Source of the DNA: Methylobacterium sp.
Lineage (GTDB): Bacteria > Pseudomonadota > Alphaproteobacteria > Rhizobiales > Beijerinckiaceae
Assembly (NCBI GenBank): GCA_002928875.1
Contig: PERO01000019.1
Span: 62,001-126,000, forward strand
Direction: 5' to 3'
Length of the DNA stretch: 64,000 bases
Shown here: positions 17,791 to 27,500 of the stretch, piece by piece
How positions within the stretch are numbered: the first letter of the stretch is position 1
Layout of the letters: every line of letters begins with the position of its first letter
Made by a program: the position numbers and the translations under genes
The notes under the pieces: model-generated
Databases searched by the model: none
Seen by the model: only the letters and a program-made list of their open reading frames with translations
Told to the model about the DNA's origin: nothing

Positions 17791-19953
17791 TCAGGCCGCC
17801 GTCGGCTGGCGGGGCGGATAGCGGCTGATATCGCCATCGACCTGCAGCAATTCGTCGAGCTGTTCGGCGGCGACCGGCTTCGAGAAGAGATAGCCCTGCA
17901 GCAGGTGGCAGCCCACGGCCTGCAGGAAGCGGCGCTGTTCCTCGGTCTCCACGCCTTCCGCCGTCACTTCGAGGCCGAGCGCGCGGCCGAGATGCACCAC
18001 GGAATGCACGAGGATCGCGCTTTCGCCCGTCGCTTCCATCTGGTCGAGGAACGACTTGTCGATCTTGATCTTGTCGAAGGCGAAACGCCGGAGATAGATC
18101 AGCGAGGAATAGCCGGTGCCGAAATCGTCGAGCGCGAGCTTCACGCCGAGCGAGCGCAATTCCATCATGGCGGCCTGCGCCTGGTCGGCATCTTCCACCA
18201 GCACGCCTTCGGTGAGTTCCAGCTCGAGCTGGCTGGATTGCACTGCGGATTCCTTGAGAACCCGCGCCACGGATCGCACGAAATCCTTCTGGCGGAACTG
18301 CACGGCCGACACGTTCACGCCCACGCGCAGCTTCGGCCAGCGGGCGGCATCGCGCATGGCGCGGCGCATCACCCATTCGCCCAGCGGCACGATGAGGCCG
18401 CGTTCCTCCGCCGCCGAGATGAACATCGAGGGCGAAATCATGCCGTGCACCGGGTGGCGCCAGCGCACCAGCGCCTCCACCGAGGCGATGCGGCCCGAAT
18501 CCGCGTGCACCTGCGGCTGATAGACGAGCGTGAGTTCGTCGCGCTCGATCGCGCCGCGCAACTCGTCATCCACGAGCTTGCGCATGCGCTCCTGCTCGTT
18601 CATCCGGTGCTCGTAGAGGTTGAAGCGGTTGCGGCCCTCGTTCTTGGCGCGATAGAGCGCCGTATCCGCCGCGCGCAGCAGGGTCGCGCTGTCCGTGCCG
18701 TCGCTGGGGCCGATGGCGATGCCGACGGTGACGCCGATGCGCATGTCGATGCCGTCCACCACGAAGGGCCGGTTGGTCGCGTCCACGATCGCCTGCGCGA
18801 GCCGCGTCGCATCGAGATGCGAGCGCACGGCCGGGAGCAGCACCGCGAATTCATCGCCGCCAAGGCGGGCGAGCACATCCGTCTGGCGCAGAAGCGGGCG
18901 GACGCGCGCGCCGAATTCGACCAGCACCCCGTCGCCGGCGGCGTGGCCATAGGTGTCGTTCACATCCTTGAACTTGTCGAGATCGAGCAGCAGCACCGCC
19001 ACCGAATGGTCGCGATGCGGCAGATCCTCCATGTTCTCGTTCAGCGCATCGATGAAGACGGTGCGGTTCGGCAGGCCCGACAGCGCATCGTGGCGCGCCT
19101 CGTGGCTGGCCTGGGCCTCCCGGCGCAGCAATTCCTCGGTGGAGCGCCGGATGCGCCGGAACAGCAGCACGCCGACCGTGGCGACGAGGCAGGTGCCGAT
19201 GAAGCCGAACAGCGCGAGTTCGCCGAGAATGTCGGATGCCTCGCGGGCCGGGTCCCAGATCACCGACATCACCGCCCGGCTGTCGAGACCGGTGATGGCG
19301 AGGCTCGATTCGAGGGTCGAGCGTCCGGCGATCACGCGCAGGTTCGGCAGCGCAAGCATCGTCGCGAGGCGGCGCAATGCCAGCGTGTTGATGGGGCGCG
19401 TGACGATCAGCACGAGCGTGCGGCCGACGGGCAGCGTCGCGAAGGTCATCAATCCGGTGCCGTCCTGCGCCACCCGGGCCTCGCGGCCGATCCCCAATGT
19501 GGCTCCTTCCATGCCGCGCATCCGGGAATTGTCGATCACCATCTGCACCGCACGCGCGCGCTGCAGGATGACGTCGGGTTCGCCCACTTCGGCGAGGGTC
19601 ACCCCGTCCATGCGGCTGACGAGCACGGCGTAATCGAGATTCTGGCGGCGCAGCAGGTTCTGCAGGGTGCGGTCGCGATCGGCGCGGTTCTGGCCGCCGG
19701 AGACGAGATCGCCCAGGCCCTCGTCGCGCGCCAGCACGCTGAGCAGGCCTTCCGCCTCGTAGTGAAAGCTCTGCGTGAGCTGCAGTTTTTCCCGTTCGAG
19801 CTCGACGCTCACCTGCCGCATCGCGGCGGAATGGGCCACGAGCGCCAGACTCCCCATCACGCACAGCACGAGCAGTGCGATCGGGATGAGCGAAATCGAC
19901 ACAGAATGTCTGCTTCCGGTCTGTGATTTCCTGGAGACCATCCCGGGGACCAA
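17791..19953 (-). CDS. Membrane-anchored GGDEF-EAL cyclic-di-GMP protein
   Basis: A 720-residue protein with two membrane helices (about 20-42 and 245-265) flanking a periplasmic CHASE4-like sensor region. A GGDEF domain follows with an intact G-G-D-E-F at about residues 364-368, then an EAL domain whose E-A-L-V-R-W is near 492 and whose D-D-F-G-T-G-Y-S-S loop is intact. Both diguanylate cyclase and phosphodiesterase motifs are therefore complete. It is convergent with the exoD-like gene, stops 4 bp apart. It probably feeds the PilZ proteins encoded elsewhere in the window. Confidence 0.92.
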   Translation of the reverse strand: MVPGMVSRKSQTGSRHSVSISLIPIALLVLCVMGSLALVAHSAAMRQVSVELEREKLQLTQSFHYEAEGLLSVLARDEGLGDLVSGGQNRADRDRTLQNLLRRQNLDYAVLVSRMDGVTLAEVGEPDVILQRARAVQMVIDNSRMRGMEGATLGIGREARVAQDGTGLMTFATLPVGRTLVLIVTRPINTLALRRLATMLALPNLRVIAGRSTLESSLAITGLDSRAVMSVIWDPAREASDILGELALFGFIGTCLVATVGVLLFRRIRRSTEELLRREAQASHEARHDALSGLPNRTVFIDALNENMEDLPHRDHSVAVLLLDLDKFKDVNDTYGHAAGDGVLVEFGARVRPLLRQTDVLARLGGDEFAVLLPAVRSHLDATRLAQAIVDATNRPFVVDGIDMRIGVTVGIAIGPSDGTDSATLLRAADTALYRAKNEGRNRFNLYEHRMNEQERMRKLVDDELRGAIERDELTLVYQPQVHADSGRIASVEALVRWRHPVHGMISPSMFISAAEERGLIVPLGEWVMRRAMRDAARWPKLRVGVNVSAVQFRQKDFVRSVARVLKESAVQSSQLELELTEGVLVEDADQAQAAMMELRSLGVKLALDDFGTGYSSLIYLRRFAFDKIKIDKSFLDQMEATGESAILVHSVVHLGRALGLEVTAEGVETEEQRRFLQAVGCHLLQGYLFSKPVAAEQLDELLQVDGDISRYPPRQPTAA

Positions 19954-20062
19954 CGCAACGAGACTGTTACAAAAACGAAAGGCTTTTTATCGTGTTGAAG
20001 GTTTACGCCGCGTTAGGATGCGACACGATTGCAACCGGAAGGTTCGGAAAGGCCCGAAAAGG

Positions 20063-20854
20063 CTAGAGAAGCCCCAGCGCGCGGAAACTCGCATGGCCTT
20101 TCCGGCCGATGATCAGGTGATCATGCACCGTCAGGCCCAAGGCCTCGGCCTGCGCCACGATATCGCGGGTCATTTCGACATCGGCGCGAGAGGGCGTGGT
20201 ATCGCCCGAGGGGTGGTTGTGGACGAGGATGAGGGCGGTGGCATTGAGTTGCAGCGCGCGCCGCATGATCTCGCGCGGATAGACGGGCGTGTGATCGACC
20301 GTGCCCTTCTGCATCATCTCGTCCCGGATGAGGCCGTTCTTCTTGTCGAGGAACAGCACCCGCAACTGCTCGATTTCGGCAAATCCCATGGCCGTGCGGC
20401 AGTAATCCAGCACGGCATCCCAGGAGGAGAGCACCTGCCGGCCCCGGATGGCACCCTGCGAGATGCGCCGCGCCGCCGCCTCGATCAGTTTCAGGTCGTG
20501 GATGATGGCCGGGCCGACGCCCTTCACCTCCGCGAGATGCTCGGGCGCGGCGGCCATCACCTCCGCGAAGCTGCCGAACCGCGCAATCAGTGCCTTGGCG
20601 AGGCCCTTCACATCCGCGCGCGGGATGGAGCGGAACAGCGCCAGTTCCAGCAATTCATAATCGGGGATCTGGTCCGGCGCCTCGGCAAAGCGGGCGCGCA
20701 GGCGTTCGCGATGGCCGAGATAATGGGGCGCCTCGGTGGCCTGCTGCCGGGCCAGGGGTGGTCCCGATCCCGCCTCGTCGAGCTCGCGCGAACGGTTGCG
20801 GCCGCCTCTTGCAGGCGGCAAAGGGGCGGAACGGGCGTCGGCGTCGTCGCTCAT
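20063..20854 (-). CDS. radC: RadC-family JAB-domain protein
   Basis: A 263-residue protein. A helix-hairpin-helix-like region ([10 protein letters not shown] near 110) precedes a JAB/MPN domain with the metal-binding motif H-N-H-P-S-G-D and later acidic ligand. This is the usual RadC layout. The historical DNA-repair assignment is doubtful and the true role is unsettled. The first 40 residues are variable and proline/arginine rich. It lies 7 bp downstream of map on the same strand, a common pairing in alphaproteobacteria. Confidence 0.93.
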   Translation of the reverse strand: MSDDADARSAPLPPARGGRNRSRELDEAGSGPPLARQQATEAPHYLGHRERLRARFAEAPDQIPDYELLELALFRSIPRADVKGLAKALIARFGSFAEVMAAAPEHLAEVKGVGPAIIHDLKLIEAAARRISQGAIRGRQVLSSWDAVLDYCRTAMGFAEIEQLRVLFLDKKNGLIRDEMMQKGTVDHTPVYPREIMRRALQLNATALILVHNHPSGDTTPSRADVEMTRDIVAQAEALGLTVHDHLIIGRKGHASFRALGLL

Positions 20855-20861
20855 CGGGTCG

Positions 20862-21704
20862 TCAGGCGATCAGGGTGGGCCGTGGTGGCACCGGCTGGGC
20901 CGGGAAATCGAGCCCCTTCGGCGAGCGGGTGAAGATCTCGACGCCGGTTTCCGTGACTCCGATGGTGTGTTCGAACTGGGCCGAGAGCGAGCGGTCGCGC
21001 GTGACGGCGGTCCAGCCATCGGCGAGGATCTTCACATGCGGGCGGCCGAGATTGATCATCGGCTCGATGGTGAAGAACATGCCGGGCTTCAGCACCGCGC
21101 CTTCGCCGGCCCGGCCGTAATGCAGGATGTTCGGCTCGTCGTGGAAGAGCTGGCCCAGGCCATGCCCGCAGAAATCGCGCACCACCGAGCAGCGCTCGGC
21201 CTCGGCGAAGGTCTGGATCGCCTCGCCGATATGCCCGAGCGTCGCGCCGGGCTTCACCTCGGCAATGCCTCGTTCGAGGCTCTCATGCGTCACTTCCAGA
21301 AGGCGCATCGCGCGGCGCGGGATTTCACCCACCGCATACATGCGGCTCGCATCGCCGTGCCAGCCATCGACGATCAGGGTCACGTCGATGTTGACGATAT
21401 CGCCCTCGCGCAAGGGCTTGTCCGAGGGGATGCCGTGGCACACCACATGATTGATGGAGGTGCAGCACGAGCGCGGATAGCCGTGATAATAGAGCGTGGC
21501 GGGGAACGCCTTGTGATCCATCGCGAATTCGAACACCGCGCGATCGATGGCATCGGTGGTCACGCCGGGCTGCACCATCGGCACGAGCAGGTCGAGCGCC
21601 TCGGCCGTGAGTCGCCCGGCCTTGCGCATCGCGGCGAAGGCCTCCGGTCCATGCAGACGGATGGAGCCCGGCTGACGACGAACGAGGGTCGTGGAATCGG
21701 TCAT
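20862..21704 (-). CDS. map: Methionine aminopeptidase, type I
   Basis: A 280-residue cytosolic metallopeptidase removing the initiator methionine. The conserved [10 protein letters not shown] substrate region, the metal ligands in N-I-D-V-T and D-A-S-R-M, the H of C-G-H-G-L-G and the two glutamates in I-E-P-M and E-H-T are all present. It has a short N-terminal extension of about 20 residues. It is the first gene of the map-radC pair and is divergent from the FkbM methyltransferase. Confidence 0.95.
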   Translation of the reverse strand: MTDSTTLVRRQPGSIRLHGPEAFAAMRKAGRLTAEALDLLVPMVQPGVTTDAIDRAVFEFAMDHKAFPATLYYHGYPRSCCTSINHVVCHGIPSDKPLREGDIVNIDVTLIVDGWHGDASRMYAVGEIPRRAMRLLEVTHESLERGIAEVKPGATLGHIGEAIQTFAEAERCSVVRDFCGHGLGQLFHDEPNILHYGRAGEGAVLKPGMFFTIEPMINLGRPHVKILADGWTAVTRDRSLSAQFEHTIGVTETGVEIFTRSPKGLDFPAQPVPPRPTLIA

Positions 21705-21811
21705 GGTCCGGATATGGCTCCGCGTGGCAGGCGCGACAAGGGAATGTTCCGAGGATTAACCCTTTCGCGCCGGCACTCCAAGCCTGATTCTGCGTCGCGG
21801 GAGGCCCTGCA

Positions 21812-21843
21812 AATCCCGCGTGCATTTTGTGCATTCCGGGATT
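21812..21843 (+). promoter_or_regulatory. Inverted repeat upstream of the FkbM methyltransferase
   Basis: AATCCCG (21812-21818) and CGGGATT (21837-21843) flank two copies of TGCAT in the divergent gap between map and the methyltransferase, ending 11 bp before its ATG. It could form an RNA hairpin masking the start or serve as an operator. Confidence 0.3.
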
Positions 21844-21854
21844 ATGGGCACGAC

Positions 21855-22706
21855 ATGATCGAACCCTCTTCCCACACCCCGTCGCCCTTGGCGGCCTGGG
21901 GTGCCTACGCCCCGCGCGGCCTCGTGGCCCGGCTGATCGGCCTCACCCGGGCCATGCCGGCCGGCTGGCTCGGCAAGCGCCTCGGCTTCGCCTTCCGCAA
22001 GCTCGCGATCCTGACGCTGGGCGGCAAGCCGGTCGACGCCGAAAGCCTCGGCGCGCGTTTCCGCCTCGCGCCCTACAACAATGTCTGCGAAAAGCGCATC
22101 CTCTTCGCGCCGCAGGATTTCGATGCGGCCGAGCGCGATTATCTCGAAGGCCTGATGGGGGAACGTTTCACCTTCCTCGATATTGGCGCGAATATCGGCG
22201 GCTATGCGCTGGCTCTGGCCGCGAAGGCGGGGCGCGATGCGCGCATCCTCGCCTTCGAGCCGCAGCCGGATGTGTTCGACCGGCTGATCTTCAACATCGG
22301 CATCAACCCCTTCGGCACGGTCAAGGCGATGGCGCTGGCGGTGGCGGATCGGGACGGCGAACTCACGCTGTTCCTCGATTCCTCGAACCAGGGCGAGGCG
22401 AGCGTGAAGATCGTCAACCAGGATCGCGCCGGCCGCGTTCGCGTGCCCGCCCGCGCGCTGCTCGGCATCGTCGAGGAGGAGGGCTTCGACCATATCGACG
22501 CGATGAAGCTCGACGTGGAAGGCGCGGAGGACATCATCCTGCAGCGCTTCCTGAGCGATGCGCCGCAGAGTCTCTGGCCGCGCGCCATCGTGCTCGAGAA
22601 GGGCGAGAGCCGCTGGAGCTTCGACCTGCTTGGTTTCCTCGCGGCCAAGGGCTACGAGCGCGTGATGGAGACACGCAACAACCACGTGCTGGAGCGCCGG
22701 TCATGA
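21855..22706 (+). CDS. FkbM-family SAM-dependent methyltransferase
   Basis: A 283-residue protein. The SAM-binding glycine loop is F-L-D-I-G-A-N-I-G-G-Y near residue 105, followed by the acidic F-E-P-Q-P that contacts ribose, and the FkbM signature M-K-L-D-V-E-G-A-E near 220. Such enzymes O-methylate sugars or polyketides. Residues 1-60 are a variable hydrophobic lead-in. The stop overlaps the CinA-like start (ATGA). The acceptor is unknown. Confidence 0.87.
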   Translation: MIEPSSHTPSPLAAWGAYAPRGLVARLIGLTRAMPAGWLGKRLGFAFRKLAILTLGGKPVDAESLGARFRLAPYNNVCEKRILFAPQDFDAAERDYLEGLMGERFTFLDIGANIGGYALALAAKAGRDARILAFEPQPDVFDRLIFNIGINPFGTVKAMALAVADRDGELTLFLDSSNQGEASVKIVNQDRAGRVRVPARALLGIVEEEGFDHIDAMKLDVEGAEDIILQRFLSDAPQSLWPRAIVLEKGESRWSFDLLGFLAAKGYERVMETRNNHVLERRS

Positions 22707-23446
22707 GCGAGGTCACCGCCGCTCTTCTGGTGATTGGCGACGAAATCCTCTCGGGCCGCACCAAGGACAAGAATATCGGCTATATCGCCGAATATCTCAC
22801 CCATTCCGGCATCGACCTGCGCGAGGTGCGCGTGGTGCCGGATGTCGAGGCGGAGATCGTCGGCGCGATCAATGCCTTGCGCGCCCGCTACACCTATCTC
22901 TTCACAACGGGCGGCATCGGCCCGACGCATGACGATATCACGGCGGATTGCGTGGCGAAGGCGTTCGGCGTCTCCATCGCGGTCGACGAGCGGGCGGTGA
23001 ACGTGATGCTCGAGCGCTACCGGCGCGAGGAACTGAACGAGGCGCGCCTGCGCATGGCGCGCATTCCCGCCGGAGCGGATCTCATCGACAACCCGATCTC
23101 CAAGGCGCCGGGCTTCATGCTCGGCAACGTCATCGTGATGGCCGGCGTGCCGAACATCATGCAGGCCATGCTCGATTCCGTCGCGCCGCGCCTGAAAACC
23201 GGGGCGCGGGTGCTGGCCCGCACGGTGGATGCGGCGGGCCTCGGCGAGGGCATCTATGCGGCGGGCCTCGGCGCGATCGCGGCCGAACATCCCGCGGTGT
23301 CCATCGGGTCCTATCCGGCCTTCCAGTCCGGCGGCTTCCGCAACCAGATCGTGCTGCGCGGACGCGACGAAGCCGCGCTCGACGCCGCAGAAAAGGCTGT
23401 GATTGCCCTCGTCGCGGGGCTTTCGTCGGATCGGGCCCCGGTCTAG
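22703..23446 (+). CDS. CinA-like molybdopterin-binding-domain protein
   Basis: A 247-residue protein consisting of the MoCF/MogA-like domain of CinA: V-I-G-D-E-I-L-S-G-R-T-K-D at the N-terminus and T-T-G-G-I-G-P-T-H-D-D near 72. The C-terminal nicotinamide mononucleotide deamidase domain (PncC) is missing, so this is the short single-domain form. In CinA this domain carries ADP-ribose/CoA-type pyrophosphatase activity. It is translationally coupled to the FkbM gene. Confidence 0.88.
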   Translation: MSEVTAALLVIGDEILSGRTKDKNIGYIAEYLTHSGIDLREVRVVPDVEAEIVGAINALRARYTYLFTTGGIGPTHDDITADCVAKAFGVSIAVDERAVNVMLERYRREELNEARLRMARIPAGADLIDNPISKAPGFMLGNVIVMAGVPNIMQAMLDSVAPRLKTGARVLARTVDAAGLGEGIYAAGLGAIAAEHPAVSIGSYPAFQSGGFRNQIVLRGRDEAALDAAEKAVIALVAGLSSDRAPV

Positions 23447-23476
23447 GAAAAGCGACTGCCGCAGGGGAGAACCATC

Positions 23477-23995
23477 ATGAACGCCGCGCCCGCCCCCCAA
23501 GCCATTCCGGAAAAGGCCTTTCCGGTCTCGTGGGACCAGTTCCATCGCGATGCGCGCATGCTGGCCTGGCGGCTCGCGGGTTCGGGTCCGTTCAGCTCCA
23601 TCGTTTGCATCACGCGCGGCGGGCTGGTGCCGGCGGCGATCATCGCGCGCGAACTCGAATTGCGGATGATCGAGACGGTCTGCATCGCCTCCTATCACAG
23701 CTACACCGAGCAGGGCGGGCTGGAGGTGCTGAAGGGCATCGACCACGTCATCACCGGCACGGAAGGTGGCAAGGGCGTGCTGGTGCTCGATGACCTCGTC
23801 GATACCGGCAAGACCGTGAAGGTGGTGCGCGAGATGCTGCCGAACGCGCATTTCGCGACCGTCTATGCGAAGCCGCTGGGCCGCCCGCTGGTCGATACCT
23901 TCATCACGGAAGTCAGCCAGGACAGCTGGATCTATTTCCCCTGGGATATGGGCTTCGCCTTCCAGCCGCCGATCATGAAGGGCGCGGCGGGCTGA
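23477..23995 (+). CDS. gpt: Xanthine-guanine phosphoribosyltransferase
   Basis: A 172-residue purine salvage enzyme transferring phosphoribose from PRPP to xanthine or guanine. It has the type I PRTase motif [13 protein letters not shown] near 105 and the flexible-loop S-Y region. The W-I-x-F-P-W-D segment close to the C-terminus matches E. coli Gpt and contributes to base binding. It has its own ribosome binding site (GGGGAGAA) 31 bp after the CinA-like gene. Confidence 0.92.
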   Translation: MNAAPAPQAIPEKAFPVSWDQFHRDARMLAWRLAGSGPFSSIVCITRGGLVPAAIIARELELRMIETVCIASYHSYTEQGGLEVLKGIDHVITGTEGGKGVLVLDDLVDTGKTVKVVREMLPNAHFATVYAKPLGRPLVDTFITEVSQDSWIYFPWDMGFAFQPPIMKGAAG

Positions 23996-24058
23996 TAGAC
24001 AATCCTGCAAATTGCGGCTTCAATCCCCACATAAGAACAAGAACCGGGGAGAGAAGCC

Positions 24059-25654
24059 ATGCTGCAGGGCCGGATGGAGCCGCTTGCGCGCGGTTCGGGC
24101 AAGCCTTTCACGCTGCCGGATCACCAATCCTGCGCCGAAGCCCTGCTTGCGGTGCGCAGGCGCCTCGGCGGCAAGGCCGAAGCGGCGGAAGACCCTGAAC
24201 GCGCACCCCTGACACTCGATCGCCTCGTGCTCGGCGCGCTGGTGCTCGGTCGGGCCGTCACCGCGGGAACCACGCGCGGCGAGCGCATCGGCCTCCTGCT
24301 CCCGAACGTCAACGGCATGCTGGTGACGCTGTTCGGCCTGTGGTTCGAGGGCCGCGTGCCGGTGATGCTGAACTTCACCGCCGGCATCAAGAACTTGCGC
24401 TCGGCCGCGCGCACGGCGGAACTCAGGACCATCGTCACCTCGCGCCGCTTCATCGATACGGCGAAGCTCGACGAGGTGGTGACCGCCCTCGGCGAGACCT
24501 GCCGGATCGTCTATCTCGAGGATATCCGCAAGGCTCTGGGCCCGAAGGACAAGCTGATCGGCCTCGCGCGCTCCTTCTTCGCCGGCCTGATTGCGCGGCG
24601 CTCCACGGCCAGCGCCGATGACCCTGCCGTGGTGCTGTTCACCTCGGGCTCGGAGGGAGAACCGAAGGGCGTGGTGCTCTCGCACAGGAACCTCATCGCC
24701 AATGCGCAGCAGATCTTCGCCTATGGACAGGATTTCTTCGGCCCCCGCGAGACGCTGTTCAATCCGCTCCCGGCCTTCCACTCCTTCGGTTTGACGGCGG
24801 GCACCCTGTTTCCGCTCTTCAATGGCTTCAAGGTGGTGTTCTACCCCTCGCCGCTGCATTTCAAGCAGGTGCCGAAGCTGATCGGCGAGACGAAATCCAC
24901 GATCCTGCTCGGCACGGATACCTTCCTCGCAGGGTATATCCGTGCCGCAGATGCCGGTGATCTCGCGACCTTGAAGCTCGTCGTGGCGGGCGCGGAGAAG
25001 GTGAAGGACGAGACGCGCCGGCAATGGTCGCACCTCCCGGCGGTGATCGTCGAGGGCTATGGCTGCACGGAATGTTCGCCGGTTCTCGCCTGCAACCACC
25101 CGGAGACCAACAAATCCGGCACCGTCGGCCCCGTTTTGCCTGGCGTCGAATGGGAGATCCATCCCGTCGCGGGCATCGAGGAGGGTGGGCGGCTGCATGT
25201 GCGCGGCCCGAACGTCATGCTCGGCTACATGTTCGCGAGCGAACCGGGGAAAACCCAGCCGCAGGGCGAGTGGCACGATACCGGCGACATCGTCGCGGTG
25301 GACGAGATGGGCCGCATCGCGATCCGCGGCCGGGCGAAGCGTTTCGCGAAGATCGGCGGCGAGATGGTGAGCCTCGCGGCGGTGGAAAGCCTCTGCGCCA
25401 GCCTCTGGCCGGAATCGACCCATGTTGCGGTGACCCTGCCGGATGCCAAGAAGGGCGAGCAGATCGTGCTTGTCACGGATCGCGCCGATGCCGATCGCGC
25501 GGCGCTTGTCGCGCATTTCAAGGCGGAAGGTGCGAGCGAACTCTTCCTGCCGCGCGCGGTGCTGGTGCTCGGCGCGATCCCCGTGCTCGGCTCGGGCAAG
25601 ATCGATTATGTCGGCGCGGCCGAGGTCGCTAAGAGCATGCGCGCGATGATCTAG
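24059..25654 (+). CDS. Acyl-CoA / acyl-ACP synthetase (AMP-forming), Aas-like
   Basis: A 531-residue member of the adenylate-forming family. The P-loop-like motif L-F-T-S-G-S-E-G-E-P-K-G-V is near 198, G-Y-G-C-T-E-C-S-P near 338 and the hinge T-G-D-I region near 405. The sequence between motifs is closest to the acyl-ACP synthetase half of Aas, which recycles lysophospholipid fatty acids, but the PlsC acyltransferase half is missing. The substrate is probably a medium or long fatty acid. Confidence 0.85.
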   Translation: MLQGRMEPLARGSGKPFTLPDHQSCAEALLAVRRRLGGKAEAAEDPERAPLTLDRLVLGALVLGRAVTAGTTRGERIGLLLPNVNGMLVTLFGLWFEGRVPVMLNFTAGIKNLRSAARTAELRTIVTSRRFIDTAKLDEVVTALGETCRIVYLEDIRKALGPKDKLIGLARSFFAGLIARRSTASADDPAVVLFTSGSEGEPKGVVLSHRNLIANAQQIFAYGQDFFGPRETLFNPLPAFHSFGLTAGTLFPLFNGFKVVFYPSPLHFKQVPKLIGETKSTILLGTDTFLAGYIRAADAGDLATLKLVVAGAEKVKDETRRQWSHLPAVIVEGYGCTECSPVLACNHPETNKSGTVGPVLPGVEWEIHPVAGIEEGGRLHVRGPNVMLGYMFASEPGKTQPQGEWHDTGDIVAVDEMGRIAIRGRAKRFAKIGGEMVSLAAVESLCASLWPESTHVAVTLPDAKKGEQIVLVTDRADADRAALVAHFKAEGASELFLPRAVLVLGAIPVLGSGKIDYVGAAEVAKSMRAMI

Positions 25655-25655
25655 A

Positions 25656-25698
25656 GCATTTTCCGGCCAAGTGGATGCCGGTTGGCCGAAGAAAATGC
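25656..25698. repeat. Long imperfect palindrome (GCATTTT ... AAAATGC), dispersed-repeat type
   Basis: Nested inverted repeats: outer arms GCATTTT (25656-25662) / AAAATGC (25692-25698) and inner arms CGGCCAA (25664-25670) / TTGGCCG (25682-25688). It lies in the 59-bp gap between the convergent ends of the acyl synthetase and atzH. Elements with this GCATTTTC...GAAAATGC form are, to my knowledge, scattered in intergenic regions of Hyphomicrobiales genomes. It may also serve as a bidirectional transcript end. Confidence 0.6.
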
Positions 25699-25713
25699 GA
25701 CAATAGACCGGTG

Positions 25714-26103
25714 TCAGCCCGGCTCGGCGATCACGCTGACATGCGCGGCGACCACGCGCCAGCCCTCCGGCGTGCGGAGCCACACCTGGCTCTGCCGGCC
25801 CACCTTGCCTTGCATGCTGTCGCGCCGGAACAGGGTCCAGGCGGTGGCCATGTCGCGGCCATAGGTGGTGATCAGCGTGCGTTCGAGCCGGCGTTCGAGG
25901 CCCACCGGCGAGCGTGCGGCGCGAAAGGCGGCGATCTCGGCATAGCCGTAGAGATTTTCACCGCCACCATAGCGCACGGTCTTCTCGTGGTTCAGGAACA
26001 GGCGATCGAGCGTCTCGACGTCGTTCGTCACCAGCGCCCGCTCGTATTCGGCGAAGGCCGCCTCGACCTCGGCCTTCACCTCGGGAATGTCGATCTCCAG
26101 CAT
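25714..26103 (-). CDS. atzH: AtzH/HpxZ-like protein (NTF2-like, amidase-associated)
   Basis: A 129-residue NTF2-like protein of the AtzH/HpxZ (DUF3225) family: V-E-A-A-F-A-E-Y-E-R-A-L near the N-terminus, then V-R-Y-G-G-G-E-N-L-Y-G-Y and the final G-W-R-V-V-A-A-H-V-S. AtzH accompanies the cyanuric acid genes of Pseudomonas sp. ADP and is suggested to act as a small amidase or decarboxylase helping the carboxybiuret step. Its ATG overlaps the atzE stop by one base (TGATG), the last gene of the operon. Confidence 0.8.
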   Translation of the reverse strand: MLEIDIPEVKAEVEAAFAEYERALVTNDVETLDRLFLNHEKTVRYGGGENLYGYAEIAAFRAARSPVGLERRLERTLITTYGRDMATAWTLFRRDSMQGKVGRQSQVWLRTPEGWRVVAAHVSVIAEPG

Positions 26104-27500
26104 CAGGCGATCTCCGGCACGTGAGAATGGGCGATGCCCTGCTTCTCGAGCGCATGCGCGACGCGCAGGGCGTAATCCTCCCGGCCCGGCGCGGCAATCA
26201 CCTGCACGCCGAGCGGCAACCCGTTCGGCGCGCGCATCGGCGTGGTGACGACGGGCAGGCCCGCGAAGGAAATCGGCTGCGTGAAGAGCCCGAGATTGGC
26301 TCGCACCGGCAGTTCCTGCCCGTCGAGCACGAAGGTCTTCTGCTCGATGAGCGGGGCCGTGCTCGGCGTCGCGGGCGCGAGAAACACGTCATGCGCCTTG
26401 AAGAGCCGGGCCACGAGCCCGCAATAATGCCGCCGGAACTTGTGCGCCTGCACCACCATCGAGCCGGGCAGCAGGTTGCCGGCCACGAGCCGGTCGCGCA
26501 CTTCCGGGTCGAAATCGGCGATGCGGGTCTTGAGCCGTTCGCGATGCAGCGCGCCGCCCTCCACCATGGTGATGATGAAGGCGGCGGCGCGGGCGCGGGC
26601 GGCTTCCGGCCATTCCACAAGATCGGTCGCGCCGAGCGCCTTCGCCGCCTGATCCACGGCCGCGAACACCTCTGCATGCCCCATTGCGCGGAAATAACCC
26701 CCGGCCACCGCGATCCGCAGGCCACGAATGCCCTGATCAACCTCCGGCAGCAGTGGCTTCGGCTTGTCCGTCCAGCAGACGGGATCGGCCGCATCCGGCC
26801 CGCTCATCGCATCGAAGGCGAGCGCGAGATCGAGCGTCGAGCGCGCCATCGGCCCCAGATGATCGAGGCTCGCGACGAACGGGAAGGTATGCGCGCGGGA
26901 AAGCGCTCCGAACGTCGGTTTCAGGCCAAAAAGCCCGCAGAGCGCGCTCGGCACGCGGATCGAACCGTTGGTATCCGAACCGAGCGTCAGTGCCGCGAGC
27001 CCGGCCGCCGCTGCAGCGCCCGAACCGCTGGAGGAGCCGCCGGTCATCCGCGCCGTGTCATGCGGGTTGCGCGCGGGCCCGTCATGCACGTTCCGGCCCG
27101 TGAAATCATAGGCATATTCGCCCATGTTCAGCGCGCCGAGCAGCACGGCATCCGCCGCTTCGAGGCGGGCGAGCAGCGTCGCATCCTGCTTCGCCGGGGG
27201 GTGGTCGCGGTTGATCTTCGAGCCGGCGCGGGTGGAAAGGCCCGCGACATCGAAGAGGTTCTTCACCGCGAAGGGCACGCCCGCGAGCGCGCCCAAAGCT
27301 TCGCCCCGTGCGCGCTTCGCATCGACGGCCGTGGCGGCTTTCCGCGCGCGGTCGGCTGTCACATCCGTATAGGCGCCAAGCTTCGGGTTCAGCGCCGCGA
27401 TCCGCGCGAGATGCGCCTCCGTGACCGCGAGCGCCGAAACCTCGCCGGATTTCACCGCAGCGGCGATGGTATGCGCGGGAACCTTCGTCCAATCAGCCAT
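26103..27500 (-). CDS. atzE: AtzE-like amidase (1-carboxybiuret hydrolase catalytic subunit)
   Basis: A 465-residue amidase-signature enzyme. The catalytic Ser-cisSer-Lys triad is intact: Lys80, the G-G-S-S-S-G-S cluster at 154-160 and nucleophile Ser180 in G-S-D-T-N-G-S. Overall length and the small partner encoded just upstream match AtzE, which with AtzG converts 1-carboxybiuret to 1,3-dicarboxyurea. A related alternative is HpxY of oxalurate catabolism, but the linked atzF and the downstream ring-opening hydrolase favour AtzE. The ATG at 27500 overlaps atzG by 8 bp. Confidence 0.85.
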   Translation of the reverse strand: MADWTKVPAHTIAAAVKSGEVSALAVTEAHLARIAALNPKLGAYTDVTADRARKAATAVDAKRARGEALGALAGVPFAVKNLFDVAGLSTRAGSKINRDHPPAKQDATLLARLEAADAVLLGALNMGEYAYDFTGRNVHDGPARNPHDTARMTGGSSSGSGAAAAAGLAALTLGSDTNGSIRVPSALCGLFGLKPTFGALSRAHTFPFVASLDHLGPMARSTLDLALAFDAMSGPDAADPVCWTDKPKPLLPEVDQGIRGLRIAVAGGYFRAMGHAEVFAAVDQAAKALGATDLVEWPEAARARAAAFIITMVEGGALHRERLKTRIADFDPEVRDRLVAGNLLPGSMVVQAHKFRRHYCGLVARLFKAHDVFLAPATPSTAPLIEQKTFVLDGQELPVRANLGLFTQPISFAGLPVVTTPMRAPNGLPLGVQVIAAPGREDYALRVAHALEKQGIAHSHVPEIA

